The position numbers were made by a program, and so were the translations under genes. Positions 17,289-25,737 of a stretch of 64,000 nt of DNA are shown one piece after another. The notes under the pieces were generated by a model. It was given only the letters and a program-made list of their open reading frames with translations. It did no database searches and was not told the origin of the DNA. Positions within the stretch are counted from its first letter, which is position 1. The number at the start of each line of letters is the position of its first letter. The stretch comes from a virus: positions 186,001 to 250,000 of the IMG/VR virus record IMGVR_UViG_3300049460_000312. One strand, given 5' to 3'.

Positions 17289-19454
17289 TCAAGGAGCAGG
17301 CGTCACGTCCGTCGTGTCGAGCGCACCCGACACGAGCACCGGCACGCGCGTCTCGACCGTGGTCGGGATACCCGTGACCGTCAGCTTCATCAGAACCGGG
17401 AGGTTCGTGATGTGGCGGAATGCCGGCTGAACCGTGAGTTCCTTGCTGTTCGCACCGTTACGGTGGATCGGCAGGACGACCGTGACTTCCGGCTTCCATG
17501 CCATGTTGCCGAACTGCAGCGGATGCGGAACGCCGTCAGCTGCGCCCTTGACACCGAACGTCACGAAAATCGTGCCGTGCATTGCTTCGTTCTGCGTGTC
17601 CACGATGAGGACTTCTTCGAAGCCACCGCCGATGGTGCGCAGATCGCCTGCAACTTGCAGGTAACGAGCCGTGGTCTGGTCCGTACCGATGATGACGACC
17701 GGCTTGGCCGATTCGCCGCCAGCGAGCATGTCGGCTGCTGCCTTGTAGCCGGACATCTGGTACGCACGGAACACCATGTCGCGGATCACGTTGATCAGCG
17801 TTGCCTGGATGTTCGCAGCGAGTTCAGCGCTGTTACGCGTTTGAACCGTGCTGTCGACCTTGATTTCCTGCTCTTCGTAGTACGCCGTGATCAGGTGGCG
17901 GGCGATGCCCAGCACCATCAGGTTGTCGCCCAGCGGACGACGGCCTTCTTGCACGAGCGCCTTCAGCGTGTCGGCAGCCTTGAACAGTTCCGTCACGGCC
18001 ATGCCCGATGCCATTGCGCGCGTCAGCGTAACCAGCGAAGCCAGGTCGCTTGCGTCCGTCGTGTCGTTCAGGCCTTGCGGGCGCTTCACGGTGAACGGCG
18101 ACAGCAGCGGCACGGCGTATGCCTGCACGTCTTGACGCGTTTCGAGCATCTGACCGATCGAACGACGGTTCAGGTTGGTACGGCGTGCGTCGAGGTCGTA
18201 ACCGATGACTTGTGCGGTCGCGAACAGCGCAACGATAGCAGCCATCGAACCCGACGTCGGCAGAAGCACGTCGCCCGAAGCGTCGATGATCTTGTCCACG
18301 CGAACCGGCGATGCGTTGATTTCCGTGTCACCCTTGTCGCGAACGACCGAACCCGTCACCGTGGTCTTGATGTAGACGACCAGGTTGCCGTCGACCACCG
18401 GCTTGAGCGTGTCGAGTGCGGCGCCTGCGACGTTCAGCGTCGTCGGGTTGATCGACAGCGCGTTGGTTTCCAGACGCACGTCCATGCGTTGCTGGTCGCC
18501 CTGGATCGGGTACACGAACTGCGCGCCCGGCAGATGCGTCGTCGGGAACTTCAGCACGTCGTTGCCGACCTTCACGTACACGGCCTTCATCAGGATGTCC
18601 GTGTCGATCGAATCGGTTTCGTCCATGTGCCCTTGATCCAGCTGCAGATCGGTCTGCGACAGGTCGATCAGGTCGAACACCTTGTTCACTGCCAGCGGCG
18701 CGGTCGTGATCGACTCGCCGTTCACGTCTTGCTGCGACGTTGCGACCAGCGCCGGATCGACGAAGTTCGCCTTCGTTGCATCCGTCACGCGCGGCACGAT
18801 GTGCGTCGACGTCGAGTTGATCAGACCCGGGTTGCGGATCACGTTGACGATGTTGTGGCGGTTCCAGTTGTCCAGCTCGCCGGTGGCCTTACGGCGCACG
18901 CCGTTGATCAGGTTCACCAGGTTGATGTGGATGTGGTAACCTTGCTGGTCGGGAGCGACGACCACGGTCGGGTAGAACGCTTCGCCGAACGCGTCTTGAC
19001 GCGCGGCTTGCAGGTTGTACGCCACCGTGTACACTGCAGCTGCACGGTTTTCCTTTTCGTCGTACGATTCCATCGCCGGTCCGATACGGCCGATGCCGTT
19101 CGACGCTGCGAGGCCGCCTTGCACGTGCGACATGTCGCTGTTGCGCAGGAACGCGCCGATGTCGCCCGACACGGCGCCAGCGTAGACAGCAGCTTCGCGC
19201 TGAGCCGAGGTGAAATCACCTTCGAGGCCAGCGACAACGCTGTTCAGGCCCGACAGGGTCGAAGCCAGGTCCGATGCCGAGACGGCGTCGTCGAAACCTT
19301 CGAGGCCGAGTGCTGCGCCCGAGCCCTTGACGGTGCTCAGACCATCACGGCCCGACAGACGCATTTGGTTTTCGACTGCGTCGATAGCGGACTGCAACGG
19401 CGATTGCGTTTGATGGCCGTTGAAGCCAGCCATCAGTTTCTTCAGTTGAGACAT
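17289..19454 (-). CDS. Major capsid protein (phiKZ type)
   Basis: Protein of 721 residues, close to the phiKZ capsid precursor (about 750). Blocks that I associate with this family are AVYTVAYNLQAARQDAFGEA then FYPTVVV (about 140-166), HIHINLVNLINGV, and near the C-terminus VVLPIHRNGANSKELTVQPA then FRHITNLPVLMKLTV. The alanine/serine-rich first 120 residues would be the prohead segment removed during maturation by the phage protease. Codon use is strongly biased, consistent with high late expression. The gene is followed by a strong terminator. Confidence 0.75.
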   Translation of the reverse strand: MSQLKKLMAGFNGHQTQSPLQSAIDAVENQMRLSGRDGLSTVKGSGAALGLEGFDDAVSASDLASTLSGLNSVVAGLEGDFTSAQREAAVYAGAVSGDIGAFLRNSDMSHVQGGLAASNGIGRIGPAMESYDEKENRAAAVYTVAYNLQAARQDAFGEAFYPTVVVAPDQQGYHIHINLVNLINGVRRKATGELDNWNRHNIVNVIRNPGLINSTSTHIVPRVTDATKANFVDPALVATSQQDVNGESITTAPLAVNKVFDLIDLSQTDLQLDQGHMDETDSIDTDILMKAVYVKVGNDVLKFPTTHLPGAQFVYPIQGDQQRMDVRLETNALSINPTTLNVAGAALDTLKPVVDGNLVVYIKTTVTGSVVRDKGDTEINASPVRVDKIIDASGDVLLPTSGSMAAIVALFATAQVIGYDLDARRTNLNRRSIGQMLETRQDVQAYAVPLLSPFTVKRPQGLNDTTDASDLASLVTLTRAMASGMAVTELFKAADTLKALVQEGRRPLGDNLMVLGIARHLITAYYEEQEIKVDSTVQTRNSAELAANIQATLINVIRDMVFRAYQMSGYKAAADMLAGGESAKPVVIIGTDQTTARYLQVAGDLRTIGGGFEEVLIVDTQNEAMHGTIFVTFGVKGAADGVPHPLQFGNMAWKPEVTVVLPIHRNGANSKELTVQPAFRHITNLPVLMKLTVTGIPTTVETRVPVLVSGALDTTDVTPAP

Positions 19455-19501
19455 GATTTTGTTTTCCGGAAAAGAATGTAATTACAGGATCGATCGGATC
19501 G

Positions 19502-20071
19502 TCAATGCATTAACGACTCGACGTAGGCCTGGCCCACGGGACGAGACACCAGCGCGTGGTAATCTTCATACACATAGAGCTGTTTGACCATACATCGAAG
19601 CAAGGCAAGCTGATTCTTCGCGTGCTCAACCAAGGTAAACCCTTGTTTCAGCGTCACCGCAATAGCCACGTCACCCGCCAAAGACACCGTGAAGGTCTCT
19701 TTAAAGCCAGTGTCGGCATACGGTGAAGGAACAACGTCGGACGGCTCGATGACCAGCCGGCGCAATGTCTCATCTTGCACCTTCTTGTCACTCGCGAGTG
19801 CAGCAATGTCCTCAATAACGCTTTTAGCCCTAGCATCGTCGGACTTGAGGCTGTCCAACCAACGGTAGTGCCAGGTGACCGTATCGGCCCCTACGCCATT
19901 GCCGGCAAAAAAGTGAGCCACATGGCCCAGTGCTGCGAGGCTCGTGAGGTCCTCAGTGGAAAAGAACGGACGAATCTTCTCATACGTGAGCAAATCCTCC
20001 GTCTTGAGGTTGTTACGCACCAAGACGGGAGTGATCCACCACGGAATGAAAGCGAACTGTTTCTCTTGCAT
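19502..20071 (-). CDS. Hypothetical protein upstream of capsid gene
   Basis: Protein of 189 residues, mixed alpha/beta composition, no signal peptide or membrane segment. It precedes the capsid gene by 47 bases on the same strand and may be co-transcribed with it. No motif recognised. Confidence 0.6.
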   Translation of the reverse strand: MQEKQFAFIPWWITPVLVRNNLKTEDLLTYEKIRPFFSTEDLTSLAALGHVAHFFAGNGVGADTVTWHYRWLDSLKSDDARAKSVIEDIAALASDKKVQDETLRRLVIEPSDVVPSPYADTGFKETFTVSLAGDVAIAVTLKQGFTLVEHAKNQLALLRCMVKQLYVYEDYHALVSRPVGQAYVESLMH

Positions 20072-20311
20072 ATAAATGGTGATGTTTTTACTGGAATAAT
20101 TCCCAGTGCGAAATAAGGGAAGTCGTCACAGTCGTACGCACCGTGACGACTGACGGTGGTGTGATTGGCTGCTCAAATAATTGGTACACATGTAGCGCTA
20201 TGGGGCGGCGGTGAGAAAAAACTAAAGGTGCCTTTTAGTATGCAGAGTCGGGAGACCATCGCCCGACCAACCCTATACTAACCATCCAGAAGAACAGCCC
20301 TCCCGTTCACC
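20072..20311. other. Divergent intergenic region before helicase gene
   Basis: A 240-base gap between the minus-strand gene starting at 20071 and the plus-strand helicase. On the plus strand CTATACTAACC at about 20273-20283 partly resembles the early box plus its downstream part (ATATTACTAACG elsewhere) and lies about 30 bases before ATG 20312. No other structure is convincing. Confidence 0.35.
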
Positions 20312-21847
20312 ATGAAAGATATTCTGCTCCTTATTCGTGCTATCACATTGCTCTTCCGTGAAAGCCAGTTGGACGTTGGCGCGACTAGTTCGCCCGAGAT
20401 TGTGAAAGAAGTAGCAGAGACTGTGAAGCCGCCCGAAATGGCTGTCGGCTCCAGTGACAATGACCGGGACATGGTCATGGGTCTGCGCGGTATGGTGATG
20501 TGGATGGCCTCTAATATGGAAGGCACCAAATACGTCGCCGATGACCTGCTGCAGAAGGTGCGCATGCTCACCCGTCACGACGAATCGCTCTACGATGCGC
20601 TGAAGGAAGGCATCAACGGTCCGATGAGCGAAGAAGAGCTTCGGATCGTCACGGGCAACATCCGTCAGGAACTGAACTCCTACCTGCGGGAAGTGCAGGC
20701 GCTCAACATCATCAAGGAGCATTCCCGCAAGGCGTCGTTCAACCGGGAAGACATTGCCAACCTGCCGGAGTTCATCGCCCAGTTCCGTTCGCAACTGGAA
20801 CAGTATGAAACCAATGTCAAGGAGCGTGACCCAGCGATCGTCGGTGAAGTGAAGCTCAGCGAGACGGATCATGTCGAATCGGTATTCAGGCAGGCCAAGG
20901 AGCTGAATAACGAAAACGGCATTATGAAGACCGGCTGGCAGGCATTGAACCGCATGCTGCAGGGTGGCTTCCGGCGGGGCGAAGAAGTGGTGATTGGCGC
21001 GCTCCAGCACAACTTCAAGACCGGCTTCTCGCTCTCGCTCTTTAAGCAGATCGCGCTTTACAATAAGCCGTACATGATCGACGAGAAAAAGAAACCGCTG
21101 CTGTTGCGGATTTCCTTCGAAGATCCGTTGTCGCTCAACTTCCCGTTCCTCTACAGAAACATCAAGGAGAACGAGACGCTGGAGCATGCCGACGTGACCA
21201 ACACGTCGGAAGCGGAGATGTCGGCGTACATCCACGAGAAACTGACGGTCAACGGTTACGAGATCATGCTCGTGCACGTCAACCCGTCGTTGTGGGGCTA
21301 TCGTGACGTGCAGAACTATGTCTTGAGTCTGGAAGCCCAGGGCTACGAGATTCACATGCTGATGCTCGATTACCTGAACATGCTCGATAAGCGTGGTCTG
21401 GATAATAACGGGCCGATGGGTTCGAACATTCGTGACCTGTTCCGTCGCATGCGTAACTTCTGCTCGCCGCGCAAGATCACGCTGATCACGCCGCACCAGT
21501 TGTCCACCGAAGCTAAGATGTTGATTCGTCAGGGCAACGAGGAAAGCTTTGTGCGCGATATTGCGAATAAAGGCTATTACGACTCGTGCAAGACGATTGA
21601 CCAGGAAGTCGATCTGGAGCTGTATATCCACATCGTTAAGGCGGACAACAAGTCGTGGCTCACCATTCAGCGTGGTAAGCACCGGCTGATCTCACAGACC
21701 AAGGAAGAGTACAAGTACACTGTGATGCCGTTTGAAGACATTGGTGACATTCGTGATGACATCAATGGCGGGGATACGTCACGCAAGAAGCCAGCAGGAC
21801 CGCAAGAGGGACAACCTGCAGCTTTTTGGGACTTTGATCTCGTCTGA
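20312..21847 (+). CDS. DnaB-like replicative helicase
   Basis: Protein of 511 residues with a RecA-type motor domain in its C-terminal 60 percent. The P-loop region is ALQHNFKTGFS (about 230-240), lacking the canonical GxxxxGK[ST] form but keeping Lys-Thr; phiKZ-family DnaB-like proteins show similar variants as far as I recall. Walker B is HMLMLDYLNML (Asp353), and TPHQLS resembles the helicase QTR/H3 segment of DnaB. The N-terminal 200 residues are helical and would bind primase or loader. It would unwind phage DNA at the fork. Single plus-strand gene with its own terminator in a minus-strand neighbourhood. Confidence 0.72.
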   Translation: MKDILLLIRAITLLFRESQLDVGATSSPEIVKEVAETVKPPEMAVGSSDNDRDMVMGLRGMVMWMASNMEGTKYVADDLLQKVRMLTRHDESLYDALKEGINGPMSEEELRIVTGNIRQELNSYLREVQALNIIKEHSRKASFNREDIANLPEFIAQFRSQLEQYETNVKERDPAIVGEVKLSETDHVESVFRQAKELNNENGIMKTGWQALNRMLQGGFRRGEEVVIGALQHNFKTGFSLSLFKQIALYNKPYMIDEKKKPLLLRISFEDPLSLNFPFLYRNIKENETLEHADVTNTSEAEMSAYIHEKLTVNGYEIMLVHVNPSLWGYRDVQNYVLSLEAQGYEIHMLMLDYLNMLDKRGLDNNGPMGSNIRDLFRRMRNFCSPRKITLITPHQLSTEAKMLIRQGNEESFVRDIANKGYYDSCKTIDQEVDLELYIHIVKADNKSWLTIQRGKHRLISQTKEEYKYTVMPFEDIGDIRDDINGGDTSRKKPAGPQEGQPAAFWDFDLV

Positions 21848-21874
21848 AGCAAAAAAAAAAGATAGCGGGCATAA

Positions 21875-21902
21875 GCGAGAGAGACCCGAAGGTCTCTCTC
21901 GC
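21875..21902. terminator. Bidirectional terminator with GGCATAA flanks
   Basis: Perfect 12-base-pair stem with CGAA loop; followed by TTTTATGCCGC on the plus strand and TTATGCCCGC on the minus strand. Serves the helicase and the convergent gene ending at 21905. Confidence 0.85.
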
Positions 21903-21904
21903 TT

Positions 21905-22249
21905 TTATGCCGCATGAAGCGAGCCGGAGGTAATGAATGCGAGCCGATTCCTGGCCAGATCGTAGGTCACCCCGCAGTACACCAATTCCTGAACGATCTC
22001 GTGTGTGGCGACCAGCTTGAAGACTTCGATCGGAAGACGGAAGTAGATCGTCGAATTGAAGACGGCGTCCACCATCGGCAGCGAGTCGGTCATCGTGACA
22101 AAAGCCAGCTTGTCCAGTACCAGCAGCGCGTGAACGTCGGGTCGACGGGCGCGCTTGTTCTTGACGTGGTCATACAGGCAGTAGCCTGACAGCGAACTGA
22201 ACAAATCGTACAGTTCCTGATTTGTCATGTGTTTGATTTCTTTGTTCAC
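21905..22249 (-). CDS. Hypothetical protein, GTG start
   Basis: Protein of 114 residues. I prefer the GTG at 22249 because AGGGAG lies 6 bases before it; the in-frame ATG at 22228 has no site. Hydrophobic-rich beta/alpha composition without membrane segments. Function unknown; accessory early region. Confidence 0.55.
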   Translation of the reverse strand: MNKEIKHMTNQELYDLFSSLSGYCLYDHVKNKRARRPDVHALLVLDKLAFVTMTDSLPMVDAVFNSTIYFRLPIEVFKLVATHEIVQELVYCGVTYDLARNRLAFITSGSLHAA

Positions 22250-22315
22250 GTTTCACTCCCTATTGGAGGCGTAAGTCAGGCACGCCGTACTTCGACCTCA
22301 CGGTCGCTCTCGCTC

Positions 22316-22630
22316 TTATGCCGGTTTTTGCACTGTCTTCATAAAAGCAAGTGCATCGTCAAGTGCCGTGCCCACATCATCTCGCGGGTACGAACAGAAC
22401 ATCTGAGTCTGAACCGTGCCGAAGATCAATCCTTCCGGTTGGTTGACGCTCACAAACCAGATGTAATCCAGATTACCCGTCTCTTTCCAGAGACGGTATT
22501 CCAGATTGCATTCCCAGGTGATCTTTTCCAACTCGTTCAATTTCTCTACGTGACAGGCCCAATTCACCGCAGGAGGGCGCTCGAACTTCGCATTCGGATC
22601 ATACACGGGGCGCTTGGATCGTCTGGTCAT
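22316..22630 (-). CDS. Hypothetical protein
   Basis: Protein of 104 residues with a strong ribosome site (TAGGAGGTAAT). Basic first 15 residues, several Trp and Tyr. The stop codon TAA lies inside a GGCATAAG box, followed by a short GACC/GGTC hairpin (about 22285-22298). No family recognised. Confidence 0.6.
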   Translation of the reverse strand: MTRRSKRPVYDPNAKFERPPAVNWACHVEKLNELEKITWECNLEYRLWKETGNLDYIWFVSVNQPEGLIFGTVQTQMFCSYPRDDVGTALDDALAFMKTVQKPA

Positions 22631-22638
22631 ATTACCTC

Positions 22639-23007
22639 CTAGTTAAGACGCATGTCGGGGACACCATAACGCTTGGTAGCGTAGTAGGTGTAGTCCTTGA
22701 ACCGCTGGATATGGCTCAACAGACACTGGTTCACCGGATAACCCAGCTCCCCTTTCGGGCAGTCATGATTGGCCGACGAAGCGATGGCTTGGCGTTTGGC
22801 TTCTACCTGGGACTTCACCACCATCGGCACCTGGCGTGAGTTGTACACGGCCTGCGCGTACTCGTCAGCCTGATCGTATTCGCTGACGATGACATTCGAC
22901 CAGCAATTGTCCTTCTGCTGCTTAGTCGGCAGCGTATCACACGTGGAAACGGCAAACGCCTGAGAGGCCCACAGAGCGATTACGAGAGCCAGGATATAGT
23001 TACGCAT
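22639..23007 (-). CDS. Secreted Cys-rich protein (signal peptide)
   Basis: Protein of 122 residues with a signal peptide (MRNYILALVIALWASQAFA, cleavage after AFA). The mature part has four cysteines (STCDTL, DNCWS, HDCPK, NQCLL), likely two disulphides in the periplasm. The C..(K/E)Q..xxC...YDQAD pattern loosely resembles LprI/DUF1311 proteins, some of which inhibit lysozyme; this is tentative. I start at ATG 23007, 7 bases from AGGAGG; an ATG 6 bases upstream is too close to the site. Confidence 0.62.
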   Translation of the reverse strand: MRNYILALVIALWASQAFAVSTCDTLPTKQQKDNCWSNVIVSEYDQADEYAQAVYNSRQVPMVVKSQVEAKRQAIASSANHDCPKGELGYPVNQCLLSHIQRFKDYTYYATKRYGVPDMRLN

Positions 23008-23030
23008 AGCCATCCCTCCTTAACGGCATA

Positions 23031-23052
23031 GAGAGCGGATTAGACCGCTCCC
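23031..23052 (-). terminator. Terminator after sspB-like gene
   Basis: GAGAGCGG/CCGCTCCC hairpin followed on the minus strand by TATGCCGTTAAGG, the last bases overlapping the ribosome site of the next gene. Confidence 0.65.
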
Positions 23053-23075
23053 TGTGCATGTTTAACTGCGTCTTG

Positions 23076-23477
23076 TTACCTGACCACTGACAGGAAGCTC
23101 TTTTTCGGTGCCGTTTCCTCAACTGCTTTCGCTGGAGCGGGTTCAACGGGACTTTCCGGCTTCGGCTCGAACTGGAATGCCATGCCTTCCTGGGTTTCTC
23201 GCGCAAAGAGCGCCACCACGTTATCGACCGGCACTTCAATCTGGAAGAGCTTGCCGGAGAAGCGCGCATTGAACTCGATCAGTTCATTGCCCATCCGCAA
23301 CTGGGTGGTCGCCTGTACGCTAATGTCTAGCGTGATCGAGTCGTCCTTCACATGCTGCATCGGCACGCGGGTGCGGCTATCGACCTGCACCGTGAGATAC
23401 GGCGTGTAGTTGTTGTCGGTGCACCACTCATAGAGGGCGCGCAGGAAGTACGGCTTCTGGGAAGTAGATTGACTCAT
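23076..23477 (-). CDS. sspB: SspB-like ClpXP adaptor
   Basis: Protein of 133 residues. Residues about 8-105 follow the SspB fold closely: KPYFLRALYEWCTDNNYTPY, VPMQHVKDDSITLDISVQAT, EFNARFSGK and VPVDNVVALFARE match the bacterial blocks RPYLLRA(L/Y)YEW, VP...V.DG.I.LNI...A, F.ARFGG and VP..AV.AIYARE. Bacterial SspB tethers ssrA-tagged and other substrates to the ClpXP protease. After a Pro/Glu linker the protein ends KKSFLSVVR, matching the SspB C-terminal ClpX-docking peptide (LRVVK). Both substrate-binding and ClpX-binding parts are therefore kept, so it could redirect host proteolysis. It is shorter than E. coli SspB (165) mainly in the linker. Confidence 0.85.
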   Translation of the reverse strand: MSQSTSQKPYFLRALYEWCTDNNYTPYLTVQVDSRTRVPMQHVKDDSITLDISVQATTQLRMGNELIEFNARFSGKLFQIEVPVDNVVALFARETQEGMAFQFEPKPESPVEPAPAKAVEETAPKKSFLSVVR

Positions 23478-23515
23478 TATCGGTTCTTCTTCAACTGAGC
23501 ATTAAGTTCATCTCC

Positions 23516-23548
23516 GACACGCTGGACTTTCTGTTCGTCCAGCGTGTC
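23516..23548 (-). terminator. Hairpin between nucleotidyltransferase and sspB-like genes
   Basis: Perfect 12-base-pair stem GACACGCTGGAC/GTCCAGCGTGTC. It lies in a 160-base gap (23478-23638) that also has a small CCCCG/CGGGG hairpin near 23586. No U-tract, so terminator or processing site. Confidence 0.55.
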
Positions 23549-23638
23549 GCAGCCTTGCAGGGAGCGTAGGGCCGCGCCGAGGACTACCCCCGTTGCCGGG
23601 GTAGAGCTCGACCTTCGTCGGCAGGTTTGGCTTGCTCG

Positions 23639-24070
23639 TTACGCACTCTTACGCAGGAGGTTTTCGAGCTCGACGATGTCGTCCATGTCTTGCGCGCGCT
23701 TGTCCTGCGTGCGCTCCGGATTGTTCGCAAGCGCCACCTTCTGCTTGAGGAGTTCTTCCGGGCAGTAGCAGCACACGCCACCGACGACGTGCCACTTGAT
23801 GTCGGTGCGCAGGCCGCGGTGCGCCGCGACTTCACCCAGCAGGTCAGGCAGCACGAGGTGCTCGCCGCGCGAGGTGGTGACCACTTTCGCGCCCTTGCGC
23901 TTCAGGCGATCGTAGAGTTCTGCCGGGATATCGAGATCCAGGTCTTCGGTTTCCTTGCGCAGCCCCAGCATCAGCAGGGCACCACCGGCCGAGAGGACGG
24001 CTTCCTTGATCGTCAGACGATGCTGTTTGCGGAAACGGTCATACGTCGCGATGATAGCAGATTTGTTCAT
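23639..24070 (-). CDS. AbiEii-like nucleotidyltransferase
   Basis: Protein of 143 residues of the minimal nucleotidyltransferase superfamily. Signature SAGGALLMLGLR (GG at 29-30) is followed by TEDLDLDI (Asp43, Asp45, Asp47), giving the G[G/S]...DxD metal-binding set. The C-terminal helix LLKQKVALANNPERTQDKRA then QDMDDI resembles the end of AbiEii/DUF6036-type proteins, where K and D..D also help catalysis. Relatives act as toxins or modify tRNA or proteins; here the target is unknown. I start at ATG 24070, about 48 bases after an early-type promoter box. Confidence 0.65.
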   Translation of the reverse strand: MNKSAIIATYDRFRKQHRLTIKEAVLSAGGALLMLGLRKETEDLDLDIPAELYDRLKRKGAKVVTTSRGEHLVLPDLLGEVAAHRGLRTDIKWHVVGGVCCYCPEELLKQKVALANNPERTQDKRAQDMDDIVELENLLRKSA

Positions 24071-24117
24071 GTTCGAGTAAGTTCTCTCTGAATGAGTAAA
24101 GGGATTACTGCAGGATG

Positions 24118-24126
24118 GTGATATGT
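24118..24126 (-). promoter_or_regulatory. Early-type promoter box (ACATATCAC)
   Basis: Minus strand reads CCACATATCACCATCCTGC, about 48 bases before the nucleotidyltransferase start at 24070. Confidence 0.6.
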
Positions 24127-24151
24127 GGTTAAAAAAGCGACGACATAGAGA

Positions 24152-24168
24152 GGAGGGTGTTTCCCTCC
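24152..24168 (-). terminator. Terminator hairpin
   Basis: GGAGGG/CCCTCC stem after the gene ending at 24184, followed on the minus strand by CTCTATGTCG, a variant of the usual TTTATGCCG flank. Confidence 0.65.
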
Positions 24169-24183
24169 CTCGTTTATACCGTT

Positions 24184-25053
24184 TTACGGCCAGCTGATGC
24201 TCAGATCGCCATTGCACAGCGCATTCATCAGTTCCATCTGCGGTGGCATGATCAGCAGATGCTTGCCCTGGTGCTCCGGCTCGCGCGAAATACCGATCGA
24301 AAACATCGTCGTCAGTTCAGACAATACCGGATGCAGGCCAATGCCCGGACGGAGTCGATAGAGACGATGGACGTATTCCGCCACCGAAATCTCATTTTCA
24401 ACCACCACGGTATCGGGCTCCACCACCCCCCAGTACGACAACGGCGTCGTCTGGAAGAACGGATCGGTATGTTCATCACGGGAGGCCATGCTGGCACCCA
24501 GCATGGCCGACATGGCTTCGCGCAGGGCTGTGACGATATGGACTGCCTGTTCCAGCGCCAGCTGACTAGCTTCTGTCAGTTCTGTACCACCCTCGCCGCA
24601 CTCCGAGATGAAGTTCAGCTTGAGCAGGTAGTTCGAGAAGAAATACTCGAATCCAACGCGAGCCTTCGTCAAAGCACGCTGGTTGCGATCCGATAACAAC
24701 GGACTATAGCCTCGTCCAGCCATGGCTTCCTGAGAGTCACGACTTACCGGCGCGTATAACTTCCCGCTGACCAGGATTGCGCCCGTGGGTGCAAATGTCG
24801 GTCCCGCCGGGTCCGCAGCACCCTTACCAAAAAGGGGAGTGCTGGGTGTGGTCAGACGTCGCGTGGCGAAAGCACGCGTGCTAGTCGGTTCCGCCGCGGT
24901 ATGCATCGAGCCGTGATTACCCGGATCACTCTCCGAGGGTCGGGCGTCATGTGTTTCCTGATGCGCATCCAGTGCGATGGCAGGCGGTAGTTCACCCGAG
25001 GGGGCGAAGCCGTTATCAACTGCAACCGGGACGTCGTTATCGGTGATGGCCAT
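24184..25053 (-). CDS. Hypothetical protein with disordered N-terminus
   Basis: Protein of 289 residues. The first 80 or so residues are polar and low in aromatic content (predicted disordered), the remainder is helical (ASQLALEQAVHIVTALREAM) and globular. No signal peptide or membrane segment, no recognised motif. It follows a small gene group starting at 25637. Confidence 0.6.
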   Translation of the reverse strand: MAITDNDVPVAVDNGFAPSGELPPAIALDAHQETHDARPSESDPGNHGSMHTAAEPTSTRAFATRRLTTPSTPLFGKGAADPAGPTFAPTGAILVSGKLYAPVSRDSQEAMAGRGYSPLLSDRNQRALTKARVGFEYFFSNYLLKLNFISECGEGGTELTEASQLALEQAVHIVTALREAMSAMLGASMASRDEHTDPFFQTTPLSYWGVVEPDTVVVENEISVAEYVHRLYRLRPGIGLHPVLSELTTMFSIGISREPEHQGKHLLIMPPQMELMNALCNGDLSISWP

Positions 25054-25128
25054 GCTTATTTCCTTTACAAAGTTCAGTGGTGGTGTTTCAACGTTCCATG
25101 CCGAGTTGCATTCGGCGGATCTTTTCGG

Positions 25129-25200
25129 TTACGCAACCGGAGCCGCAGCACCAGTCGCATCGAGAGGGGGAATAGCAGCCATCTCACGTAACAAGAGCAT
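25129..25200 (-). CDS. Possible micro-ORF (23 residues)
   Basis: ATG 25200 is preceded by a very strong GGGAGG site at a 4-base gap and directly follows the stop of the 141-residue gene. It would encode a 23-residue hydrophobic peptide (MLLLREMAAIPPL...). It fills part of a 158-base gap. Expression is not proven; it may instead be leader sequence. Confidence 0.3.
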   Translation of the reverse strand: MLLLREMAAIPPLDATGAAAPVA

Positions 25201-25211
25201 CTGCCCTCCCG

Positions 25212-25637
25212 TTAGTTCGGCAGCTTACCTTCGACGAGGTAGGTCAGGATATCGCTGTCGATGTCCTTGATATTACGGCACCCGAGATTGCTCACCAGGT
25301 GTTCCTTGGACATCATCGTGGTGGCGTCCTGGTAGTTCAGCGTGCGGCGTGACTGATCGTTTTGCAGATCACCGAACACAACGACGGTGGTCTTGCCACC
25401 GTCGTAGGGAATATTGCTGATATGCACCAGCGCGATGTCCTTGGGGACTTCCTGCTGTTGCAGGTGCAAGGTGGTGCGAAAGAGGTTGTCCGCCGCGCCG
25501 ACGGGCTTGGCGTAGTCCGGGCGAACTACCACCAGCGCGTCTTCCTTATCCTTGAGGGCGCCTTGCAGGGCGATGATGATGTTCTCGACAAACGTCGGTT
25601 GCTGATACAGCTTCTTTGCGACTTGGGCCTGTGCCAT
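25212..25637 (-). CDS. Hypothetical protein
   Basis: Protein of 141 residues, globular alpha/beta composition (DALVVVRPDYAKP, TTVVVFGDLQND). It is preceded by AGAGGAAAGTAAC. No signal peptide or membrane segment; no family recognised. Likely an early accessory gene by context. Confidence 0.6.
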   Translation of the reverse strand: MAQAQVAKKLYQQPTFVENIIIALQGALKDKEDALVVVRPDYAKPVGAADNLFRTTLHLQQQEVPKDIALVHISNIPYDGGKTTVVVFGDLQNDQSRRTLNYQDATTMMSKEHLVSNLGCRNIKDIDSDILTYLVEGKLPN

Positions 25638-25683
25638 TTTGTTACTTTCCTCTAGTGGTGGTGTGGGTACGGAATAAAAAAGT

Positions 25684-25710
25684 GCCGAGCCGCTCGCTAA
25701 CGGACTCGGC
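25684..25710 (-). terminator. Intrinsic terminator after HD-like gene
   Basis: GCCGAG..CCG / CGG..CTCGGC stem followed on the minus strand by ACTTTTTTATTCCG. It closes the unit of the RelA/SpoT-type HD gene. Confidence 0.75.
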
Positions 25711-25737
25711 CAAAGGAGTAATGATTACCTCAGTACC

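Noticed and set aside
17250-19481. Long plus-strand open frame over the capsid gene
   Set aside because: Antisense shadow of the major capsid protein; Arg/Val/His-rich composition without any fold, no ribosome site.
20273-21682. Long minus-strand open frame over the helicase gene
   Set aside because: The helicase frame has recognisable Walker B and P-loop-like motifs and normal composition; the antisense frame does not.
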